Shown: positions 1 through 7,391, numbered from the stretch's first letter. The stretch is 9,518 bases of DNA from Gammaproteobacteria bacterium RIFCSPHIGHO2_12_FULL_38_11 (GCA_001801515.1 MGXX01000008.1:3407-12924), one strand, 5' to 3'. The notes: generated by a model from the sequence alone, not told the origin. Translations and numbers: made by a program.

Positions 1-89
1 CTTCTCACAGACGTCGTCTCCCTTTCATCCATTAATGCTAATGTTTTTTACTGATTGCATCATCTAAAAGCGGACATTTTCATTTTGGT

Positions 90-118
90 TTGACATGATA
101 AATAAAGATAATTAGACA
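90..118 (+). promoter_or_regulatory. Candidate sigma70 promoter for the outer-membrane-type gene
   Basis: A perfect TTGACA -35 box lies at 90-95. After a 17-bp spacer comes TAGACA at 113-118, which matches only 3 of 6 positions of the -10 consensus. The distance to the proposed ATG at 176 leaves a leader of about 50 nt. The -35 is convincing and the -10 weak. Nothing else is visible in the first 145 bases. Confidence 0.4.
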
Positions 119-175
119 TAAGCCTGTTTTCACTCTAAAATCCAGTTGCGATTTACACGGTTAGGAATATTTTTC

Positions 176-1033
176 ATGACAAGATGGCAATTTCTAGCCG
201 CCCTATTTTTTTTACCCCTTATTTCATGTTGTACATGGGCTTTTGTCTCAAGCCATGATACACCCCAAAAATCTTCTCCTTCACACGCCACAAAAAAATG
301 GTATTTTTCCTGGGGATACAATAAAGATTTTTGGACTAATAGCAATATTCATATTGTACAACCGGGATTAAATAATAATTTCACGATAAATGGTGTTACC
401 GCTACCGATTATCCAGGCTGGAACACGGGAATTTTCAATAAAGATTTGATGAGTCCGCAATACAATATTCGCATTGGTCGTTTTATTAATGCTGCGCAAA
501 CTTGGGCAATTGAGCTGAATTTTGATCATACAAAATATAATACGACCTTAAATCAAGTAGCGCGTGTCAGCGGCATAATCAACGGTCAGCCGATCAATCA
601 AAATGAAGTGCTAACACCGCAATATTTCAGCTATGCCTTGCATAATGGCGCAAACAATTTAATGTTGAACGTCGTTCGCAGGAAACAAATGATTGATTTC
701 CCGCGGGCAAAGCTGGCCTTAGTAGCAGTTGGGAAACTTGGAGCGGGTGTCATGCTCCCCCATCCTGAAAATACCATTTTAGGTAACACGGTTAATGTGG
801 GTCCTAAAGCCTCAGGTAACTATTTTGGATGGAAGCATGGCTGGTGGCAAATGGGTGGTTTTACAATTGGCGCTGAATATGGTGTTCAACTTGTTTTTCA
901 TAAAACAGCCTATCTTGAATTAACCAATAAAGAAGCGTATGTCAATTTAAGTGATATACAAGTTTATGACGGAACAGCAAGCCAAAGTATGTGGCTTAAC
1001 GAAACAATTTGCAGCTTAGGTGTGATGATTTAA
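176..1033 (+). CDS. Secreted outer-membrane beta-barrel-like protein
   Basis: This encodes 285 aa with an export signal: basic start MTRWQ, then a hydrophobic run to about residue 23. LISC at residues 15-18 fits a lipobox, and TWA|F at 20-23 would suit signal peptidase I, so the processing route is open. The mature part alternates polar and aromatic residues and is rich in Asn, Tyr, Gly and Trp, as in outer-membrane beta-barrels. Blocks such as GWNTGIFNK, PQYNIRIGRF and AIELNFDHTKY recall an uncharacterised outer-membrane barrel family. The last residue is Ile, not the aromatic usual for BAM substrates. I chose the ATG at 176 over the in-frame TTG at 146 because AGGA (163-166) sits 9 nt before it and the TTG would add ten residues before the signal peptide. 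The stop overlaps the convergent cbpM stop by 4 bp. No enzymatic motif is visible; the function is unknown. Confidence 0.7.
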   Translation: MTRWQFLAALFFLPLISCCTWAFVSSHDTPQKSSPSHATKKWYFSWGYNKDFWTNSNIHIVQPGLNNNFTINGVTATDYPGWNTGIFNKDLMSPQYNIRIGRFINAAQTWAIELNFDHTKYNTTLNQVARVSGIINGQPINQNEVLTPQYFSYALHNGANNLMLNVVRRKQMIDFPRAKLALVAVGKLGAGVMLPHPENTILGNTVNVGPKASGNYFGWKHGWWQMGGFTIGAEYGVQLVFHKTAYLELTNKEAYVNLSDIQVYDGTASQSMWLNETICSLGVMI

Positions 1034-1335
1034 TATTTCTGCCGAAGTTTTTCGATCTCATTTTCTAATGCGCCGATGCGCTCGATCATATCAACCAACA
1101 ATCCAATCCCTTCAAAATTAACTTCCAAATCATAATAAAAATTTCGCGCAAGACGTGCGCGTTTTAAGGCAATATCATCAAATTGCCAATCCGTTTTTGA
1201 CGCACCCTTCGGTTGAATAATATGATATTCGATTAATTGAACAATTAATTGGTCTTCTGCATGAATTGCACGACAAATTTCTTCAAAAGTGAGCGTTGAT
1301 TCATGATCGATAATGGTTCCGGAAATAATTTTCAT
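1030..1335 (-). CDS. cbpM: Chaperone modulator CbpM
   Basis: This encodes 101 aa, the same length as E. coli CbpM. CbpM is a MerR-like helix-turn-helix protein that binds the J-domain of CbpA and blocks its stimulation of DnaK and its DNA binding. The N-terminal half, with [23 protein letters not shown] near residues 15-37, fits the MerR-like helices. The C-terminal part from about residue 78 ([20 protein letters not shown]) is an amphipathic helix suited to dimer or partner contacts. Its ATG overlaps the cbpA TGA as ATGA (1332-1335), indicating translational coupling and supporting joint function. The 3' end overlaps the convergent outer-membrane-type gene by 4 bp. The call rests on both sequence and the cbpA-cbpM order. 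Confidence 0.9.
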   Translation of the reverse strand: MKIISGTIIDHESTLTFEEICRAIHAEDQLIVQLIEYHIIQPKGASKTDWQFDDIALKRARLARNFYYDLEVNFEGIGLLVDMIERIGALENEIEKLRQKY

Positions 1336-2240
1336 CTTGATTTCCTCGGATTAAATGGCATTTCCATTTTCATTTTTTCATAAAGTGCTTTTTGTTCTGC
1401 GTTTTTAGGCTCGGGAATATAAATTGCCAATGTAGCATATTGATCGCCTGGCGGATTGCCTGGTAATCCACGGCCCTTTAAACGAATTTTTTGGCCCGTT
1501 TGTGCATTGGCTGGTAATGTAAACGCAATGGTTCCACCTAATGTTGGTACTTCTATTTTTTCACCAAGTGCTGCTTCCCAGGGCGTAACAGGTAAGGTTA
1601 AATAAACATCTTTTTTATCCAAAGTAAAAGTAGGATGCTTTTGAATATGAATTTCTAAATATAAATCGCCGTTCTTCCCACCTTGAATGCCCGGAGAACC
1701 CTGCCCCGTTAAGCGAATTTGCTGGCCATTGATAATACCAGCTGGAATTTTAATATTGAGTTCTTTGCTTGCACCATTTATCGATAAGGCAATATGTTTT
1801 TTGCATCCAGTAAAAGCATCTTCAAGTGCAACTTGAATTTTACTATGTTGGTCCTGACCATCTTGAGAAAAGCTTTGATGATGTCTGGCACCGGTTTTAT
1901 TTTGGCCAAAAAGTGATTCAAAAAAATCGCTGAAATCAGCTTGTGCATGATGCTGGCGGGGGCCTTGTTGCGTAGCGCCATCAAATTCCCAGCCGGGTGG
2001 AGGCGTAAATGAATCTCCGCCATGGTAGCCTGAGCCCATTTGATCATAGGCCTTGCGTTTTTTGGGGTCTTTTAAAACTTCATAGGCCTCTTTCATCGCC
2101 TTAAATTTTTCTTCAGCCCCTTTTTCTTTGCTGATGTCGGGGTGATATTTATGTGCAAGGCGACGATATTGTTTTTTGATTTCGTCTAGCGTGGCTGTTT
2201 TGGAAACGCCCAGAATTTGATAGTAATCTTTAAAGTCCAT
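1332..2240 (-). CDS. cbpA: DnaJ-class co-chaperone CbpA (curved DNA-binding protein)
   Basis: This encodes 302 aa; E. coli CbpA has about 306. A type II Hsp40 of this kind stimulates DnaK ATPase and can bind curved DNA. Residues 1-70 form the J-domain, with HPD at 33-35 between basic helix II and helix III. Residues 71-130 are a Gly/Gln/His-rich linker with the [10 protein letters not shown] block. From about 132 come two substrate-binding beta domains, recognised by [50 protein letters not shown] and [13 protein letters not shown]. The CxxCxGxG zinc-finger repeats of DnaJ proper are absent, which separates CbpA from DnaJ. It ends PFNPRKSR, like the FDPR end of E. coli CbpA. The upstream SD is poor (a GAG about 8 nt before the ATG). 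It forms an operon with cbpM through a 4-bp overlap. Confidence 0.95.
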   Translation of the reverse strand: MDFKDYYQILGVSKTATLDEIKKQYRRLAHKYHPDISKEKGAEEKFKAMKEAYEVLKDPKKRKAYDQMGSGYHGGDSFTPPPGWEFDGATQQGPRQHHAQADFSDFFESLFGQNKTGARHHQSFSQDGQDQHSKIQVALEDAFTGCKKHIALSINGASKELNIKIPAGIINGQQIRLTGQGSPGIQGGKNGDLYLEIHIQKHPTFTLDKKDVYLTLPVTPWEAALGEKIEVPTLGGTIAFTLPANAQTGQKIRLKGRGLPGNPPGDQYATLAIYIPEPKNAEQKALYEKMKMEMPFNPRKSR

Positions 2241-2299
2241 GATCTGCTCGAATCATCCTGCTAAAACAAGTATATTACAGTTTACTGAAGGATTTTTCC
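2241..2299. promoter_or_regulatory. Divergent intergenic region of cbpA and the rhomboid gene
   Basis: The 59-bp gap must hold start signals for both directions unless promoters lie inside the genes. Minus-strand TATACT (2274-2269) and plus-strand TATATT (2271-2276) are good -10 boxes that overlap each other, so the two promoters would exclude one another. Neither has a recognisable -35. An AAGGA SD at 2288-2292 serves the rhomboid gene. Promoter identity is a guess. Confidence 0.3.
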
Positions 2300-2857
2300 A
2301 TGGATAGCGTATTACAATCAGCAAATCAATTAAGAGAATACCTGCCCTTAACACTGGGGCTTATTGCCTTGCTATTGGGAATTCAAATAGTAAATTGGGC
2401 ATTAGGTTATCGATTAAATATTTTAGGCATTTGGCCAAGAAAGCCCTTTGGTTGGATTGGCATTCCCTTCTCACCTTTTTTACACGGCAATTTCACACAT
2501 TTACTTTTTAACGCTTTGCCCGTATTTATTTTTTCAAATTTAATTTTATTGCAGGGGTTAAAAATATTTTTTAATGTATCAATTTATATTATTTTAATGT
2601 CGGGTGTTTTAATTTGGGCTTTTGGCCGAAAAGGAATTCACGTCGGCGCCAGTGCTTTAATCATGGGCTATTTGGGATTTATTGTGATTGGGATTTATCA
2701 CAAACCGTCTGCCCTGTCTGTGGTAGTTGGCATTGTTTGCGTTTATTATTTTAGCGGCATGTTTAGTAATTTATTTCCTGCGCAAGATAAAAGGGTTTCT
2801 TGGGAAGGACATGTGTTTGGATTTGCTGCAGGGATTTTAACGGCGTATTTAATCTGA
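2300..2857 (+). CDS. Rhomboid-family intramembrane serine protease
   Basis: This encodes 185 aa, almost entirely hydrophobic, consistent with a six-helix minimal rhomboid core. Rhomboids cut transmembrane substrates within the bilayer using a Ser-His dyad. The marks are present: HGNFTHLLFN at 62-71 gives the HxxxxHxxxN motif of TM2; GASA at 116-119 gives the GxSx catalytic Ser118; EGHVFGFAAG around 169-178 supplies catalytic His171. The dyad therefore looks intact and the protein active. There is no long N-terminal cytosolic domain as in E. coli GlpG. An AAGGA SD lies 7 nt before the ATG. The DUF202-like gene follows after 27 bp, suggesting cotranscription. The substrate is unknown; membrane-protein quality control is one possibility. 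Confidence 0.85.
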   Translation: MDSVLQSANQLREYLPLTLGLIALLLGIQIVNWALGYRLNILGIWPRKPFGWIGIPFSPFLHGNFTHLLFNALPVFIFSNLILLQGLKIFFNVSIYIILMSGVLIWAFGRKGIHVGASALIMGYLGFIVIGIYHKPSALSVVVGIVCVYYFSGMFSNLFPAQDKRVSWEGHVFGFAAGILTAYLI

Positions 2858-2884
2858 CACCTTTAATCATTGGAGATAAATCAA

Positions 2885-3280
2885 ATGACCCCTACTCTAC
2901 CGACAAAAACAATTTGCGATACAACAACCAATCATCTCGCCAACGAACGCACTTTTTTAGCCTGGATTCGAACCAGTATCAGCATTATTATATTTGGGTT
3001 TGTCGTTTCTCGATTTGGTATTGCATTGAAGGAATTTTTTCTTCTTCAAAATCATTCGGTAAAAGAAAATAATATATCACTGAATATCGGCATTGGATTT
3101 ATGCTTGTGGGTATTGTGATGGCACTTATTTCATTGGTGCAATACCATATAACACGTCGACGAATTCAAACAAATCAATTTAAACCAGCAAATTTACTCA
3201 CGATATTGCTCGGCGTTTTCTCAGCACTTTTCGGCCTTACCCTGGTAATTTATTTAATTTTGACAGCGCAAAGTTTGTAA
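2885..3280 (+). CDS. DUF202/YidH-family small membrane protein
   Basis: This encodes 131 aa with three predicted membrane helices, at about 29-47, 66-86 and 102-127. The NERTFLAWIRTSISI block at residues 20-34 is the signature of the DUF202 family (E. coli YidH/YidG; also the membrane domain of VTC-type proteins). The biochemical role of bacterial members is not established. I chose the ATG at 2885 over an in-frame TTG at 2870 because GGAG at 2872-2875 lies 9 nt upstream of the ATG and inside the longer reading. It follows the rhomboid gene by 27 bp on the same strand. Its last 44 bp overlap the 3' end of the convergent flavoprotein gene. Confidence 0.85.
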   Translation: MTPTLPTKTICDTTTNHLANERTFLAWIRTSISIIIFGFVVSRFGIALKEFFLLQNHSVKENNISLNIGIGFMLVGIVMALISLVQYHITRRRIQTNQFKPANLLTILLGVFSALFGLTLVIYLILTAQSL

Positions 3281-6200
3281 CTGTGTCATTAATATTCAGA
3301 AGGTAATCCAACCACACATTTGTCAGTGTTTCTTGCATTTTATTTTGGCCAAGACGCTCGTTGATATTATCGATATCAATAATTTCCATCGGTTGATGTT
3401 GCCATGAGCAGGCATACACTGCTTTTGTGCGTCTACCAGTCACGGGATCAATTTGCCATTGTAAACACTGTGCGCAAACACCTTTTAACATGCACTGCAT
3501 TGCGCCGTAAACGGATGCAGTGAATTTTACAGCAGGATTTAAGTGGTGTTTCAGTGTGGTGGCGCGTGCATCTTGAATTGTTTTTAATAATGAAGCGGAG
3601 CCAACGACATAAATATTTTCAACGGTTTTTAGATCAATTGATTGCATTGCATCGATTACGCACTTACTACGCTCGCTAACGTCCGCTTCGTGCGATTCTT
3701 TGCTGAAAAGAATTGTATCTGCAATTTCATTTATTTTAGCTTGCTCAACACGCTGATTTTCCGGGGCATCACAAATAAAATAAATTTTATGTCCGGCTGC
3801 TTTTAATGCAGTGCCTACGGATAACAAATAAAATAAGGCAAAAAGTCCGCCAACAATTAAAATGGCCTGCGGTTTTTCTGGAATATGAATTTTAGCACCC
3901 GTTGGTCCCATTAAAGAAATCGGCTCGTTTGGTTTTAATGTCGCTATTATTTTTGAACTTGCACCCGCTTCTATAATATAAAAAATTAATTGATCTGGAT
4001 TTTTTTCATCGTGAATGCCGAGGGCTGCGATGGTTTCTGTTTGTAGTTTAGTACTTACGCGGTCGCCAGCGCTTCCGCTTCCATTCACTATAGTCGAGAA
4101 CGTTTCAAAATTTTGAATACGATAAAATTGACCAGGCTGAAATTGTTGCGCGGCAATGGGTGCGTGAATAACAAGTTTAATTAAATTATTTTTTTCGCGG
4201 GTATTTGAAACAATCATTGCGTTAAATAAATTATTTATTCTTTCACGAAATTCAGGATAAGACGCGACGCGTGTTTCTACAGCTACATGCAATGCATCCA
4301 TAATTTTCGGATAACCCAATTTCCCTGATGCGATTGCTTTAACAACACTGCCATGAAAAACAGGGTGTGTGTCACCGATAAAACTGACACGATGATCGTT
4401 TTGAGCATAACTCGTAAAAATTCCAAACGGCTCTTTAACATGCCCAATTTTTTCAACAGGTATTAATTGATTATTTTCTTCTGTATACGTTTTATAAATA
4501 TCTTTATCCCGCACAAAAGTGCCACGGTGCTCAAATTCATAGGCAATATTGGGTTTTGCACCTGTCGCCACAAAAATGGATTTAGCTGGCAGTGTTTTTT
4601 CTTCATCACTGATTTGCCACACTCCAAATTCATCTTGAATACGTGATCGACATGTTATGCCAGCACAATCACCATACTCATCCAATATAACAGAAACGGG
4701 GTCTAAGCCTTGCGCGTAATAAATGCCTTCTTCTAAGGCTTTTATCACTTCCTCATGGTTTCGCTGATAAGCCGGAGATTCCTGAATACTTTTGCGATAG
4801 GCAACTGTAACACCCCCCCACTTTCGAATTAATTTATTTAATTGTGGTTTTCTATTTTCAGAGTTGGCTAATTCCCGTTCCGCAATAATTTCTTCAGCAT
4901 GCAATAGACTTTCATCTAAAATACCCAATGAATGCGCATCAAAATTCAAACGTAAATTATTTTCACCAATATTGTTTTTTAAAATATGATAACGCTGATG
5001 TGTTTTCTCGACTTGCGTAATGTAATACGCTTGTACTTCAGTTGCCGTGTCAATTCCCGTTAATCCACCGCCAATAATAACGGCGGGTAATCGCACCTGC
5101 AAATTCGCAAGGCTTGTTTTTTTAACAGCACCTGTTAATTGTAATGCCATTAGAAAATCATTTGCCTGACGCATGCCTGAAGCCAAACTATTAGGAATGA
5201 GTAATTCTTTTGGTAATCCAGCACCAACGGCAATCGAAACATGATCAAATCCCAGTGCCCATGCATTTTCAAGGGTTATAGTGCCGCCAAAACGCACGCC
5301 ACCTAATAATTGAAAATGACTTCTGCGCGCTAAACTGATATAAATTAATTTTAAAAAATTTTTGTCCCAACGCACCGTAATGCCATATTCAGAAACACCC
5401 CCAAAACCAGACATAATTCGGTCATCTAAAGATTCTTTAAGTGAATTAAAATCGTAAATGGGATTGGATAATAATTCTTTTGGCAACGGCTCTATTTTTA
5501 ATCCATCCGCACCCACAACAGCGCAGCCTTCCATCAATAAATGATGTGATAAAGTGAAACCAGCAGGTCCCATGCCCATCACCAATACTTTTTTATGATT
5601 GTAAAATTTAGGGATAAATTGGGTTTGTCGCAGTGGATTCCATTTAATGAGTAAATCATAAATCTCGACACCCCAAGGCAAATCGAGCACATCCGTCAAC
5701 ACACGCGTTTCAATTTCAGGAATATTAACAGGATCTTGCTTTTGATAAATACAAGCCTTCATGCAATCATTACAAATGCGATGACCTGTTACCGCACACA
5801 TAGGATTATCAATCGTAATAATCGCCAATGCAGCAATACTATAACCTGATTTTTTCACCACATGCATTTCAGAAATTTTTTCTTCAAGCGGACAACCTGT
5901 TAAAATATCGCCGACTGGATTTAATTTTAATCCCATCTTTGGGTTATTCTTTTTAACTGGAAAGCCTTTTGAGCAAAAATCACCGTCGTTTTTATGACAA
6001 TAAACACAGTAATGAATTTCATCTAATACATCGCGTAATGGCATGCGCGGATCAGTTAAGCTAAACCCATCGCGTTCACGTTGTGTTTCTTTTGGGCCTT
6101 CAAAACGGGCAAATTCGTCATTTTTTACTGGCACCATAGGAACTAAGTTTTCATACTCTTTTTTTTGTGGCTGATGGAAACTCACCCAGTTTTCTGTGAA

Positions 6201-6734
6201 TTTTTTTCCCTCATCTGTGAATAAGGCCAATGCACACCAATGAATTAATTTTTCAATATCGAGTTTATATTTTTCAGGATCGCTAAGATAATGCACGCCT
6301 AATTTTGCAACAGCTAATTCAAAATCATTTTCCGCGTTTGTCATAAAAGGATTAATGAATATGTCTTGATTAAAAGGCGCACCTGATACAGATTTAGCTA
6401 ATCGCTTCGCGTGGTGAATATAATAATCTTTAAATTGAAAAATTGGATCGTGAGCACATATTTCTTTTTTTAATGTGGCAACTGCCGATTCAATTTGAAA
6501 TAATTCGGCAATAAAGTTTTCTAAAACAGGTGCGCAAGCAATAATGAGTTCGCTGATTTCTTGTGGATTATGTAGTTTTCCGTCACGATAGACTTTCAAC
6601 TGTTCTGCGAGTTCATGTTGTTCAGCTGAAAGCTTTTTTATGAACCACTCATCTAGCAATGACAAACCTTCTGCAGTCTGTAAGGCTTGAAAATCGCAGT
6701 TTTTTAGTTTAAGTTCAAACTTATTCTGTGTCAT
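3237..6734 (-). CDS. Large iron-sulfur flavoprotein: fused GltD/NfnB-like and PyrK/NfnA-like oxidoreductase
   Basis: This encodes 1165 aa from ATG 6734; an in-frame ATG at 6803 would give 1188. Residues here use the longer numbering. Residues 24-250 are a helical region I cannot assign. At 266-351 are two cysteine groups (266, 269, 277, 304 and 336, 344, 347, 351), as in the GltD N-terminal Fe-S domain. GMGPAG at 410-415 is the FAD Rossmann motif, GGGLTG at 578-583 the NAD(P) motif, and IFVATGAKPN at 743-752 the following strand. From about 865 a PyrK/ferredoxin-reductase-like module begins, with GQFYRIQNFE at 891-900, MGPTGA at 965-970 and VGG at 984-986. It ends with Cys 1104, 1110, 1113 and 1132, a likely 2Fe-2S site. 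This order matches NfnB then NfnA, or glutamate-synthase small subunit plus a reductase. The substrate is unknown. I prefer 6734 because AGG lies 8 nt upstream and an extended -10 overlaps the 6803 ATG. Two short dispersed-repeat copies lie inside the frame. Its 3' end overlaps the DUF202 gene. Confidence 0.85.
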   Translation of the reverse strand: MTQNKFELKLKNCDFQALQTAEGLSLLDEWFIKKLSAEQHELAEQLKVYRDGKLHNPQEISELIIACAPVLENFIAELFQIESAVATLKKEICAHDPIFQFKDYYIHHAKRLAKSVSGAPFNQDIFINPFMTNAENDFELAVAKLGVHYLSDPEKYKLDIEKLIHWCALALFTDEGKKFTENWVSFHQPQKKEYENLVPMVPVKNDEFARFEGPKETQRERDGFSLTDPRMPLRDVLDEIHYCVYCHKNDGDFCSKGFPVKKNNPKMGLKLNPVGDILTGCPLEEKISEMHVVKKSGYSIAALAIITIDNPMCAVTGHRICNDCMKACIYQKQDPVNIPEIETRVLTDVLDLPWGVEIYDLLIKWNPLRQTQFIPKFYNHKKVLVMGMGPAGFTLSHHLLMEGCAVVGADGLKIEPLPKELLSNPIYDFNSLKESLDDRIMSGFGGVSEYGITVRWDKNFLKLIYISLARRSHFQLLGGVRFGGTITLENAWALGFDHVSIAVGAGLPKELLIPNSLASGMRQANDFLMALQLTGAVKKTSLANLQVRLPAVIIGGGLTGIDTATEVQAYYITQVEKTHQRYHILKNNIGENNLRLNFDAHSLGILDESLLHAEEIIAERELANSENRKPQLNKLIRKWGGVTVAYRKSIQESPAYQRNHEEVIKALEEGIYYAQGLDPVSVILDEYGDCAGITCRSRIQDEFGVWQISDEEKTLPAKSIFVATGAKPNIAYEFEHRGTFVRDKDIYKTYTEENNQLIPVEKIGHVKEPFGIFTSYAQNDHRVSFIGDTHPVFHGSVVKAIASGKLGYPKIMDALHVAVETRVASYPEFRERINNLFNAMIVSNTREKNNLIKLVIHAPIAAQQFQPGQFYRIQNFETFSTIVNGSGSAGDRVSTKLQTETIAALGIHDEKNPDQLIFYIIEAGASSKIIATLKPNEPISLMGPTGAKIHIPEKPQAILIVGGLFALFYLLSVGTALKAAGHKIYFICDAPENQRVEQAKINEIADTILFSKESHEADVSERSKCVIDAMQSIDLKTVENIYVVGSASLLKTIQDARATTLKHHLNPAVKFTASVYGAMQCMLKGVCAQCLQWQIDPVTGRRTKAVYACSWQHQPMEIIDIDNINERLGQNKMQETLTNVWLDYLLNINDTVTNFALSKLNKLPG
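3659..3694 (-). repeat. Dispersed short repeat, copy C (inside flavoprotein gene)
   Basis: This 36-bp GC-rich patch is bounded by CGCAC and GTGCG, a 5-bp inverted repeat. On the minus strand its core GAAGCGGACGTTAGCGAGCG, then TAGTAAGTG, aligns with copies A and B once a 1-nt gap near the middle and another near the end are allowed. It is translated as SHEADVSERSKC (residues 1037-1048), within the NAD-binding part of the PyrK-like module. It is more diverged from A and B than they are from each other. Confidence 0.5.
4049..4092 (-). repeat. Dispersed short repeat, copy B (in-frame insertion)
   Basis: This 44-bp segment matches copy A (6734-6777) at 39 of 44 positions by hand alignment. It shares TAGTACTTAC at one end, GCGCTTCC in the middle and TTCCATTCA then TATA at the other. 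Read on the minus strand it encodes NGSGSAGDRVST (residues 907-918). That Gly/Ser-rich peptide lies between the FAD-binding strand QFYRIQNFE and the segment LQTETIAALG. Confidence 0.75.
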
Positions 6735-6777
6735 AGTACTTACCTGGTCGCTAGCGCTTCCACTTCCATTCAGTATA
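6734..6777 (-). repeat. Dispersed short repeat, copy A (flavoprotein leader)
   Basis: This is a 44-bp copy, 39/44 identical to copy B and in the same orientation. It abuts the preferred flavoprotein ATG: the last base of the repeat is the A of that codon. Its end supplies AGG 8 nt upstream, a plausible ribosome binding site. If the upstream ATG at 6803 were used it would be translated as NGSGSASDQVST, nearly the same peptide as copy B. Confidence 0.75.
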
Positions 6778-6801
6778 AATAGCACGCCAACATTGAGAGG
6801 C

Positions 6802-6810
6802 ATTGTAGCA
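6802..6810 (-). promoter_or_regulatory. Candidate extended -10 promoter for the flavoprotein gene
   Basis: Read on the minus strand, 6810-6802 gives TGCTACAAT, an extended -10 (TGn followed by a 5/6 -10 match). No good -35 is present. Transcription would start near 6795, downstream of the ATG at 6803, which favours initiation at 6734 with a roughly 60-nt leader carrying repeat copy A. Confidence 0.35.
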
Positions 6811-6811
6811 A

Positions 6812-6988
6812 ATGAACAAGATAGATAAACACTTTATCAGTGAAATTGACAAAAAGATGGCGAAATTTGATGCCACGCATGCCCACTCTCCTGCACAAGC
6901 GGCTGAACTGAAAAAATATCAGCGAATTCACAAGTTACGCGATGTGCCAACAGATCAATCAAAAAAAGAAGATGATCTGTGGAATTAA
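6812..6988 (+). CDS. Small conserved-looking hypothetical protein (58 aa)
   Basis: This is a complete 58-aa frame starting MNKIDKHFISEIDKK and ending DDLWN. It is charged, Lys/Asp-rich, with no membrane segment or signal, and probably helical in the first 42 residues, with a His-rich turn (ATHAHS, 21-26) and a KYQRIHKLRDVP block (35-46). GAGAGG at 6795-6800, 11 nt before the ATG, is a usable SD. It diverges from the flavoprotein gene and overlaps the grxD stop by 4 bp, so it fills the gap exactly, which supports a real gene. It resembles small uncharacterised proteins of Legionella/Coxiella (I recall a label CBU_0585 family but cannot verify it). Function unknown. Confidence 0.7.
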   Translation: MNKIDKHFISEIDKKMAKFDATHAHSPAQAAELKKYQRIHKLRDVPTDQSKKEDDLWN

Positions 6989-7290
6989 TTTGAAAGTAGT
7001 TTTTGTAACTCACCACTTTCATACAGGTCAGTCATGATATCACAACCGCCAATAAATTCGCCTTTGATATAGAGCTGAGGGATCGTTGGCCAATTTGAAT
7101 AATCCTTAATGCCTTGACGAATTTCTGGATCATCCAATACATTAACGTCTTTAAATTGTGTATTACAAGCCTTTAAAATCTGTACGACCTTGCCAGAAAA
7201 TCCGCATTGCGGAAAATTGGCCGTACCTTTGATAAATAATACAACGTCGTTTGATTCGATGGTTTCTTTGATTTTGTCTTGTATGCTCAT
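6985..7290 (-). CDS. grxD: Monothiol CGFS glutaredoxin (Grx4/GrxD)
   Basis: This encodes 101 aa. Monothiol glutaredoxins bind a glutathione-ligated 2Fe-2S cluster and hand clusters to target proteins or partners such as BolA. The CGFS active site is at residues 29-32, preceded by the family motif FIKGT (19-23). WPTIPQLYIKGEFIGGCDI contains the cis-Pro loop and the GG/CD glutathione-binding residues. The length is slightly shorter than E. coli GrxD (115 aa). Two ATGs stand two codons apart at 7296 and 7290. GGAG at 7300-7297 directly abuts the first but lies 6 nt before the second, so 7290 is the start. Its end overlaps the 58-aa gene by 4 bp. Confidence 0.95.
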   Translation of the reverse strand: MSIQDKIKETIESNDVVLFIKGTANFPQCGFSGKVVQILKACNTQFKDVNVLDDPEIRQGIKDYSNWPTIPQLYIKGEFIGGCDIMTDLYESGELQKLLSN

Positions 7291-7363
7291 TATCATCTCC
7301 TAATTTATGGCGTAAATATTACTACAAAAACAACAAAATGGGGATGTTTTTTATTGCAGGATA

Positions 7364-7391
7364 TCGATAAACGCAATTGACGTTGTGTCAA
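7364..7391 (-). promoter_or_regulatory. Candidate sigma70 promoter for grxD
   Basis: On the minus strand, TTGACA (7391-7386, perfect) is followed after 16 bp by TATCGA (7369-7364, 4/6). The start point would be near 7357, giving a leader of about 65 nt to the grxD ATG. The -35 lies in the right arm of the inverted repeat ATTGAC-gttgt-GTCAAT (7376-7392). Confidence 0.45.

Noticed and set aside
1..32. Possible start of a minus-strand gene at the left edge (ATG at 32-30 open to the edge)
   Set aside because: Only ten codons are visible and there is no SD; cannot be supported.
130..345. Minus-strand open frame of 71 aa across the start of the outer-membrane-type gene
   Set aside because: Antisense shadow of a gene with a signal peptide and SD; no SD or recognisable protein content of its own.
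1778..2047. Minus-strand 89-aa frame inside cbpA
   Set aside because: Lies in another frame of the well-supported cbpA gene.
2800..3072. Plus-strand 90-aa frame spanning the rhomboid and DUF202 genes
   Set aside because: Out-of-frame reading through two clear membrane-protein genes; composition is unlike a real protein.
6837..7022. Minus-strand 61-aa frame between the flavoprotein and grxD
   Set aside because: It overlaps both grxD and the better-fitting plus-strand 58-aa gene, and shows no SD or motif.
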